From the NCBI GenBank assembly GCA_964570855.1, contig CAZMZR010000130.1, forward strand, positions 1 through 6,655: 6,655 bases of DNA. Reading direction: 5' to 3'. Position numbers and translations under genes: made by a program. Within the stretch, counting starts at the first letter, position 1. Each line of letters opens with the position of its first letter. This DNA is from JAFGPS01 sp964570855. GTDB lineage: Bacteria; Planctomycetota; Phycisphaerae; Sedimentisphaerales; Anaerobacaceae. The notes under the pieces were generated by a model. The model saw nothing but the letters and a program-made list of their open reading frames with translations. It was not told the origin of the DNA and did not search any database. Below are positions 1-5,376 of the stretch, one piece after another.

Positions 1-262
1 TTCATATAGATTAATTGCTTCGCGTGGTTGATGTAGCTTGTAGGATTCAATGTCCGGTGATCAAATCTTATTGTGGATGCCTCAAAAAAATTTGTGGCAA
101 CAAAGATTTTAGTCTTTGACTTAGAGCTCTTTATAGATACTCTTTTAGGGATTAACAATGAGGTTGATTCAATATGCTGAAGAATTAAGAGTTTTTGGGT
201 CGTGACTTTAATTTCACTTAGTTTACTTGATGCCGTCAAAGCCAACGTAAAATCAATCAAAC
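1..262. other. AT-rich left flank, no confident gene
   Basis: I see no complete gene here. The plus strand has stops in all frames. On the minus strand one frame is open from 272 down to the window edge (90 codons) but has no ATG until the last codon at 5-3; only TTG codons (260-258, 245-243, 239-237) could start it. A short perfect inverted repeat, CAAAGA-N6-TCTTTG, sits at 101-118. Read on the minus strand it is followed after about nine bases by a run of seven T, so it could be a weak terminator for leftward transcription, although it lies some 145 bases past the stop at 263. Confidence 0.5.
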
Positions 263-547
263 TTACAGTTCTTCAACGGCGATGAGTTGTTTCGTTATGG
301 CCAGAAGACCCAGAACTTGTATGTCATAGGCAAATTGGTCATTCTTACACAACTCCAGCAGTTGTTCAAGGCCAGACTTCGCCTTGTTAGCGCTGCCCAT
401 TCTATACATGATCATTGCTTGAAATGCTACGTTTATAGGATCGGGCTCCTCTTCGGCGACAGATAATATATGTTCGGACGTTGTCAGCGTCTTCAATGCA
501 TCTTCATAAGACCCTAAACAACCTAAAAACTTATAGACACTGTTCAT
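263..547 (-). CDS. Small TPR-like protein, possibly a C-terminal remnant of a larger planctomycete-type protein
   Basis: This 94-residue ORF has two helix-turn-helix units of TPR character. The first, around residues 5-27, contains GSYEDALKTLT; the second, around 40-68, contains AFQAMIMYRMGSANKAKSGL. The pattern 'AF-A-hydrophobic-x-x-YRMG-x-x-x-KAK-x-x-L' followed by a short helical tail is what I remember from the C-terminal ends of planctomycete WD40 and Ser/Thr kinase proteins, where TPRs close a much longer chain. Here only that end exists: the frame opens after an in-frame TGA near the start of the divergent gene. No signal peptide, membrane segment or catalytic motif is visible. No Shine-Dalgarno site precedes the ATG at 547-545 (the upstream bases are AT-only apart from one C). 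It may be a decayed gene end or a small stand-alone protein-binding protein. The coding frame is moderately convincing; its expression is not. Confidence 0.5.
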   Translation of the reverse strand: MNSVYKFLGCLGSYEDALKTLTTSEHILSVAEEEPDPINVAFQAMIMYRMGSANKAKSGLEQLLELCKNDQFAYDIQVLGLLAITKQLIAVEEL

Positions 548-557
548 AAATAATAAT

Positions 558-586
558 TTGTTTTTCTGCGAATTCTGTTGTATAAT
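558..586 (+). promoter_or_regulatory. Sigma70-like promoter for the C25 protease gene
   Basis: A perfect -10 box TATAAT lies at 581-586, and a partial -35 box TTGTTT (TTG matches consensus) at 558-563, with a 17-base spacer. Transcription would start near 593, giving a leader of about 36 bases before the ATG at 629. The spacer between the divergent ORFs is only 81 bp, so this promoter practically fills it. Confidence 0.6.
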
Positions 587-615
587 GATATTTGTCTGTA
601 AAAATAGATATCATT
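584..615. repeat. 8-bp-arm inverted repeat over the -10 box and leader, candidate operator
   Basis: AATGATAT (584-591) and ATATCATT (608-615) are perfect reverse complements separated by 16 bases. The left arm overlaps the last three bases of the -10 box and the right arm ends one base before the Shine-Dalgarno GGAGG. The left arm lies largely upstream of the predicted start of transcription, so a DNA operator fits better than an RNA hairpin. The arms are AT-rich, so chance is not excluded. Confidence 0.35.
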
Positions 616-616
616 C

Positions 617-621
617 GGAGG
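617..621 (+). promoter_or_regulatory. Ribosome binding site that fixes the start at 629
   Basis: GGAGG lies seven bases before the ATG at 629. The second in-frame ATG (683, Met19) would place the hydrophobic signal core right after the start but has no purine-rich site upstream (CATTCTCCACATCAG). The start at 629 is therefore preferred, giving an unusually long N-region to the signal peptide. Confidence 0.75.
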
Positions 622-628
622 AACAACT

Positions 629-3600
629 ATGTGGCTTTTTACGGATTCCAGAGATTCATGTGATAAGCATTCTCCACATCAGATGCGTTCAACCTTTTTG
701 GCTATTGTTGTACTGCTGATACCGTGTGTTGAGAGTATAGCTCAGACCTATGTGCTTTCCGGGCGTGTGTATGTGGGGCAGGTAGGAGATGAGTCCAGGC
801 CCGTGGAGGGAGCTCGGGTAGAGTTGTATGCATCAAATGACGTGCATGTGCTGGGAGAGCTTTTCAGTACGACCCATACCAATGAGCAGGGCTGGTATGG
901 ACTGCAGGTCCCATTGTCTATGGAGTTCTTTACCATTGTACAGCAAAGGCCGGAGGGATATACCTCAGTAGGTGCAACGACCGTAGATGGCACTGTAAAA
1001 CAAAATAATCGTATTCAATATGCCTATCCCCTGGATAACAAAACGCTCACTGGCAATAAGTTCTGGATTCAATCACAAGAACCAGAGCCAGGTTTGCCTG
1101 ATCTGGTTGTTGAGGATTGTTGGTCTCAGGGCGCTTCAGTGTGTTACCGCCTGCGAAACATCGGATCTGAGTCTGTAACGAATGATTTTACTGTAGCTTT
1201 AAAAAAGAATGACGAGTCGATAGCTCAGCATTCAGTGGATAGGGACCTGGAGCCGGGGGCCGATTGGGTAGGTCGTTTTGAAGATGTATTGTTTTGTGAC
1301 GGCCCGGCGGAACATATCATGTTTATCGCGGATCAAGGTAACCAGGTGCACGAAGAGAATGAAGCGAACAATTCCCTGGAAACATGGCTCACGTGTGAGA
1401 CTGAATCCGTGGAACTGGCTATTATCGCTGGACCGGAGATAGAGCACCTGACGCCCCATACGGTTGCCGTTGATTGGGAAACCAATATAGACAGTTTCGG
1501 CCTGGCCAGATTCAGCCGAACCGCAGGTCCGTATTCTGATGAAATACGGGACCCCGCCTTAGCGCAATCCCACCGTGTGGTATTGCCGGACCTAAGACCT
1601 GCGGCCGTCTATCACCTGCTGGTCGAGGGTACGGATCAAGCCGGTCATCGAGTTGAGAGCCCAACCCTGACTTTTGAGACATGGCCCTTGTCCGACAGTG
1701 AAGACCCGAGCGTGTCACTCGATGAGCCGGACCACCATGATGGCATCGTGCTATTGACGGCCTCGGCATTTGATAACACCGGGGTAGACAGGGTCCTGTT
1801 CACTATGGATGGCGCACGCATTTTCACGGACTATACGCCGCCCTATGAAGCGCCTGTGGATACAAAATCATATGTCAATGGAAATCATACGGTTGGAGCC
1901 GAGGCCTTTGATCCATCCGGCAGGCAATCGATAGATCAACGTGGATTTGACATTAACAATCTCGCGGATGCATCGGCTCCAACGGTCACCGTTACCTCGC
2001 ACCAGGCAGGGGATCAGGTCTCCGGGGAGATTACCGTAAAAGCAGACGTGACGGACGACAAGGGATTGTGGAAGGCGGAATTCTATGTAGACGGCAATTT
2101 AGTGCAGTATGAGGTATTCGGGGGCACCTCACCCCCGAATACCGCCAAAGTACAGTTTAAAGTGGACACCCGGCAGGTTTCCAAAGACAAGACCAATGAT
2201 CAACACACGATAGCCGTCAGGGCCTATGACACGGACTATAAGCAAGGCACAGACGCGGTGGCCCTGTATATCACCAATGTCACCCCTACGGCCCAGGCTC
2301 CGTGGCTCAAGGTCACGGCCCACACCGCCGTACGAAACCAGAATCGTTTGACGATCTTCCTGACCGTGAAAAACGAAGGTAATACTACGGCAAGCAATGT
2401 GCACATTTATGACGGGCTCGAAGGATTCCACGCCATCACCGACAACATCGGTAACACGCAGTTCATCAGTCACTTCAATCCTATAGCCAAGTTTTGTTAC
2501 TGCGAAATTCAGCCTCAATCCATCCCCGCCGGCGCACAAAGGACCTATAGCTATAATGCGGTCCCGGTCCTGTTTAATCCCGCGGGGGTCAGTCCCAAGA
2601 TCGGCAATGTGATCACCTTGGAATACGATTCATCTTCGACTACAGACCTTGCTTACTTTAGTGCCGATCCCATGAGCGTGACTCAGGTTACAGCCGGCAG
2701 CGCCACGGAGAGCGTGAGCCAGGCGCATGCCAATGCCATTAAAACCGCGGACTATCTGCTCGTGACCAATCCGTATAAGCTCTATGCCCTATTCAATCCT
2801 TCGTATTACCAGGGCACCACACCAAAGGCCACGGACTCAGACCTGGTCTTATCCAAGATGGCTGAACTGGCTTTTTTTAAACAAGGGGTCTTGGGATATA
2901 CCTATGTGGATAGCAATATAGACCTGGATACCCTCATTGATGCCGGCGGTACGTGGAGCAGCCAACTGGCCGTCGGCTGGGCCTCCAGCGGGTATCTGCT
3001 GCTCGTGGGTGAAACCGAGATCGTCTGCTCGTGGGGTAGAATCTTTACTTACAACAGCGATCCTCCCCAGAAGTGGCAGTTTGTCACAGACTATCGCTAT
3101 GCCAGTACGAACGGGGTTGACTATTATCCGGAGCTGAGTATCGGGCGGGTCATCGGCGGTAGTGCCGGCGACCTCGCCACGGTATTACAGAACAGTATTA
3201 GTACGTATCTTCAGGTATCCGGCTATGGATTTGATCGATCCCATACGCTTCTGGCCAGTGGTCATCCGGGTTCGGGATACAACTATTGTGATTTTAAGAC
3301 CTGGGTCAACAACGCATCCACAATCATCGCTCAGAAAGCCCAAACGCCACCCAATGTGCAGACGAAGATTGACGAGCCCAATGCAACCCAACTCTTCAAC
3401 GCTATGGTAAATAAGGACGTCATTTTCCTGGCCGGTCATGGCAACGTGGGCAACTGGACCGGAATAAGTGTCAATCAGGTCATGGCCCAAATCAACCTGT
3501 TCGGCACTGCATGTCCCTTTATTTTCGCCGTGTCCTGCAAAACCGGCAGGTATGAAAAGGGATTCTGCCTGGCAGAGGCCTTTCTGCAGGAGGGGGCGGG

Positions 3601-4999
3601 GGTCTATCTCGGGCCCACCGATTCTGCAGGCTGGGGATACTGCTCCAATGCGTTTTTCCAGCGCTGGGAGATGGGGGAGGCCGTAGGCCGGGCGGACAAA
3701 CAAACCAAGCAAAGTCTTGGCAATGACCTCAAAGGCAAGCTCTGGAAGGCCACGTATCACGTGTTTGGATATCCTAAGTTCGGGCAATTTATCTCCCTGA
3801 CATCGTCCTCTGCGAGTTCCCTCCCCGCAGCATCGTCTGCAGAACCCGAAGGCCCCACGGAGGTAAACGTATTTGTCCCGGACTATGAAGTCACCCATAT
3901 CGAGGGCGTCGATCATGTCACATTTCCGGACGGACTGCTTTTATCCTGCCCGCCGTTGCCGGAAGTCCCGTACATTAAGGTGTCCTATCAGTACGCCAAG
4001 GCTACTCAGATACAGGACGTTATGCTCACCGATGTATCCGAGCCGGTTGTGCTCAATGATCTTTGTCTGCCTCTGGCTACCATGGCCTTGCCCGGACAGG
4101 ACATCCCGGACGCCCCGGGGCCGGCGGATATGCCGCAATGGTGGCCGGAAAAACACTACGATTGGGAAGTCTTTAAAGATGAACAGTCCACCACCCTGGT
4201 CATCAGTGTCTATGCCTTGCAGTATCATCAGGAAATGCAAGAGGCCCTGTTTTACCAACACTACAATTTTGCCATTGCCACTACCCATTCCGATGTACAG
4301 ATAACCCGCTTAGACACCGACAAAACAGCATACGAGCCGGGAGAGCCGGTGCACGTCAACTTTGCATTAACCAATCAGGGCGAACCCGTGGATGCCCTGG
4401 TTGAAGCGGTCGTCAAAGAAGACACGACCGGTGAGATTGTGGGCGGACTTATCCTGCGCACCCTCCGTGACTTTACCGGCAAGGCGTCCTATGCCTGTTC
4501 CTGGGATGCAGTAGACATGCCGCCTGGGACCTACACCATTGCGGCCGAGCTACGCACGTTAGACGGCATCCTGCTGGAGCAGGAGACGCAAACCATTGAC
4601 CTGGGCATTTGCGCAGGACAAGTCACGGGCTTGACGGTTGAGCCCCAATCAGCCCAATCCGGAGAGTCCATCCAGATCAGCGCATCATTTACCAACATCG
4701 GCACAGTGAATCTTTCCGGCAGCCTGATCGTGCGCGTATCAGATTTCAATGATATCATTGTTGATGAGCATATGTATGAATTCACCGGCCTTGTCCCCAC
4801 GGAGACGGCTGTGTCTGAACACACTTGGATCGTACCTGCACCTGATCTATATATCGTCTCGTGCTATGCCCTGTACAGAGGCCATGCCACAGATCCCATA
4901 CAGGTTGAGCTTGATGCTTGCAACAACGAAGCCTGCAGAACACGGCCCACCCGACCGCCCCTGGAACCCGCTGAGATATGGATTCAAGAACCGCAATAG
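629..4999 (+). CDS. Secreted multidomain gingipain-like cysteine peptidase (family C25) with CARDB and Ig-like modules
   Basis: A 1456-residue exported protein. Order of modules: signal peptide with hydrophobic core about 23-33 and likely cleavage after SIA38; CNA-B/SdrD-B-like domain about 41-150 (RPVEGARVELY, TNEQGWYGL); CARDB domain 157-256 (PDLVVEDCW, LRNIGSESV, EENEANNS); FnIII-like domain 262-353; two Ig-like domains, 359-445 and 450-552; DUF11/CARDB-like domain about 556-676 (VKNEGNTTASNVHIYD). The C25-type catalytic domain, about 702-1055, shows YLLLVGETEIV (789-799), YYPELSIGRV (832-841), AGHG with His937, SCKTG with Cys970, and GAGVYLGPTDSAGW (989-1002). The His-to-Cys spacing of 33 equals that of RgpB (His211/Cys244, from memory). 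A Ser/Ala-rich linker (1056-1071) leads to a gingipain-propeptide-like region (about 1077-1217), then an Ig/MG2-like domain (1222-1329, YEPGEPVHV) and a final CARDB/Ig-like domain (1332-1430). The tail has no LPXTG, PEP-CTERM or type IX signal that I recognise. By family knowledge it should cut after a basic or other specific residue outside the cell; substrate and specificity cannot be read here. The peptidase fold call is firm; the individual beta-domain names are less so. Confidence 0.85.
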   Translation: MWLFTDSRDSCDKHSPHQMRSTFLAIVVLLIPCVESIAQTYVLSGRVYVGQVGDESRPVEGARVELYASNDVHVLGELFSTTHTNEQGWYGLQVPLSMEFFTIVQQRPEGYTSVGATTVDGTVKQNNRIQYAYPLDNKTLTGNKFWIQSQEPEPGLPDLVVEDCWSQGASVCYRLRNIGSESVTNDFTVALKKNDESIAQHSVDRDLEPGADWVGRFEDVLFCDGPAEHIMFIADQGNQVHEENEANNSLETWLTCETESVELAIIAGPEIEHLTPHTVAVDWETNIDSFGLARFSRTAGPYSDEIRDPALAQSHRVVLPDLRPAAVYHLLVEGTDQAGHRVESPTLTFETWPLSDSEDPSVSLDEPDHHDGIVLLTASAFDNTGVDRVLFTMDGARIFTDYTPPYEAPVDTKSYVNGNHTVGAEAFDPSGRQSIDQRGFDINNLADASAPTVTVTSHQAGDQVSGEITVKADVTDDKGLWKAEFYVDGNLVQYEVFGGTSPPNTAKVQFKVDTRQVSKDKTNDQHTIAVRAYDTDYKQGTDAVALYITNVTPTAQAPWLKVTAHTAVRNQNRLTIFLTVKNEGNTTASNVHIYDGLEGFHAITDNIGNTQFISHFNPIAKFCYCEIQPQSIPAGAQRTYSYNAVPVLFNPAGVSPKIGNVITLEYDSSSTTDLAYFSADPMSVTQVTAGSATESVSQAHANAIKTADYLLVTNPYKLYALFNPSYYQGTTPKATDSDLVLSKMAELAFFKQGVLGYTYVDSNIDLDTLIDAGGTWSSQLAVGWASSGYLLLVGETEIVCSWGRIFTYNSDPPQKWQFVTDYRYASTNGVDYYPELSIGRVIGGSAGDLATVLQNSISTYLQVSGYGFDRSHTLLASGHPGSGYNYCDFKTWVNNASTIIAQKAQTPPNVQTKIDEPNATQLFNAMVNKDVIFLAGHGNVGNWTGISVNQVMAQINLFGTACPFIFAVSCKTGRYEKGFCLAEAFLQEGAGVYLGPTDSAGWGYCSNAFFQRWEMGEAVGRADKQTKQSLGNDLKGKLWKATYHVFGYPKFGQFISLTSSSASSLPAASSAEPEGPTEVNVFVPDYEVTHIEGVDHVTFPDGLLLSCPPLPEVPYIKVSYQYAKATQIQDVMLTDVSEPVVLNDLCLPLATMALPGQDIPDAPGPADMPQWWPEKHYDWEVFKDEQSTTLVISVYALQYHQEMQEALFYQHYNFAIATTHSDVQITRLDTDKTAYEPGEPVHVNFALTNQGEPVDALVEAVVKEDTTGEIVGGLILRTLRDFTGKASYACSWDAVDMPPGTYTIAAELRTLDGILLEQETQTIDLGICAGQVTGLTVEPQSAQSGESIQISASFTNIGTVNLSGSLIVRVSDFNDIIVDEHMYEFTGLVPTETAVSEHTWIVPAPDLYIVSCYALYRGHATDPIQVELDACNNEACRTRPTRPPLEPAEIWIQEPQ
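2113..2143. repeat. Perfect 12-bp-arm hairpin inside the protease gene
   Basis: GGTATTCGGGGG (2113-2124) and CCCCCGAATACC (2132-2143) are perfect reverse complements around a 7-base loop, CACCTCA. It lies in codons about 495-505, encoding a Gly/Thr/Ser/Pro-rich turn (FGGTSPPN) in the second Ig-like domain. No T-run follows, so it is not an intrinsic terminator. Confidence 0.8.
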
Positions 5000-5000
5000 A

Positions 5001-5040
5001 AGCGAAGAACAAAGGTGCTTCGCTATGTTATTAGCTTTTT
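5001..5040 (+). terminator. Possible weak terminator after the protease gene
   Basis: AGCGAAG (5001-5007) pairs perfectly with CTTCGCT (5018-5024) around a 10-base loop, starting two bases after the stop codon. The T-run (TTTTT, 5036-5040) comes 11 bases after the stem, too far for a classical intrinsic terminator. It could be a weak terminator or a 3'-end protecting stem. Confidence 0.35.
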
Positions 5041-5079
5041 AAACTATTAGACTGTCCGTCCTCTGTCCTCCGCTCTCAG

Positions 5080-5094
5080 GACTGTCATACAGTC
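5080..5094. repeat. Tight 6-bp hairpin GACTGT-CAT-ACAGTC
   Basis: Perfect inverted repeat with a 3-base loop. GACTGT also occurs at 5050-5055, so the right arm could pair with either copy, and the 5-bp pair GTCCT/AGGAC (5065-5069, 5078-5082) shares bases with it. No T-run follows directly. Its role is unknown; it may help end transcription of the protease gene. Confidence 0.4.
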
Positions 5095-5220
5095 AAGCGG
5101 TCACCTTTTATTTGCAAACCCCTACAACCGCAGTACAATCCAATAATCTGTTATCTGCCAATTTTATCAAAATGCTGATTGGCTAAGTATTTTCATATCA
5201 GTGAGTTACAAAATTCATAA

Positions 5221-5236
5221 AAAATGTAAACATTTT
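5221..5236. repeat. Palindrome AAAATGT-AA-ACATTTT, candidate regulator site
   Basis: Two perfect 7-bp arms around a 2-base centre, about 40 bases upstream of the -35 box of the next gene. The TGT-N2-ACA core resembles sites bound by dimeric regulators, and its position would suit an activator. The surrounding DNA is AT-rich, which raises the chance of a coincidental match. Confidence 0.35.
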
Positions 5237-5276
5237 CAATGTACTATTTCTGGCTAAGCTCTCATATTTGAATCCA

Positions 5277-5305
5277 TTGAAAGAATTACTGACCAAGGTT
5301 ATAAT
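5277..5305 (+). promoter_or_regulatory. Near-consensus sigma70-like promoter for the beta-propeller gene
   Basis: TTGAAA (5277-5282, five of six consensus) and TATAAT (5300-5305, six of six) are separated by 17 bases. Transcription would begin near 5312, leaving a leader of about 65 bases before the ATG at 5377. An 11-bp imperfect palindrome, TCACC-C-GGTGA (5332-5342), lies within that leader. This shows that the gene can be transcribed independently of the protease gene. Confidence 0.75.
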
Positions 5306-5362
5306 ACTCAGTCGCAATCTTTGATTCATTATCACCCGGTGACCATCTTCTCACTACGTTTT

Positions 5363-5368
5363 AGGGAG
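5363..5368 (+). promoter_or_regulatory. Ribosome binding site for the beta-propeller gene
   Basis: AGGGAG lies eight bases before the ATG at 5377. The nearer ATG at 5372 is in another frame and meets a TGA after 16 codons, so 5377 is the start. Confidence 0.75.
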
Positions 5369-5376
5369 CATATGAT

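Larger units (their letters stand above)
5000..5371. other. Non-coding spacer between the two large genes
   Basis: No coding frame of any length is visible on either strand; in the stretch I checked base by base (5101-5160) the minus strand has stops in all three frames. The left part holds small alternative hairpins: AGCGAAG/CTTCGCT (5001-5024), GTCCT/AGGAC (5065-5069 with 5078-5082) and GACTGT-CAT-ACAGTC (5080-5094). The right part is AT-rich and holds a palindrome at 5221-5236 and the promoter of the next gene. I recognise no tRNA, insertion-sequence end or riboswitch. Confidence 0.6.

Noticed and set aside
683..685. Alternative start at Met19 of the protease gene
   Set aside because: It would give a neater signal peptide, but there is no Shine-Dalgarno site before it, whereas GGAGG is well placed for 629.
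2129..2539. 136-codon minus-strand frame inside the protease gene
   Set aside because: It lies antisense to the Ig-like and DUF11-like domains, has no start signal, and no recognisable family.
3185..3916. 243-codon open frame on the minus strand inside the protease gene
   Set aside because: It lies opposite the conserved C25 catalytic region, shows no domain-like pattern, and is best explained as a shadow of the real frame.
3873..4304. 143-codon plus-strand frame overlapping the protease gene
   Set aside because: The translation is rich in Arg, Pro, Ser and Cys with no domain-like order, typical of an out-of-frame reading; the main frame continues through it with recognisable beta-domain patterns.
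5000..5371. CRISPR array, tRNA or insertion-sequence end in the long spacer
   Set aside because: No regularly spaced direct repeats, cloverleaf or terminal inverted repeats with target duplication are visible; only short unrelated hairpins.
5372..5374. ATG at 5372 as start of the beta-propeller gene
   Set aside because: It is out of frame with the propeller protein and reaches a TGA after 16 codons.
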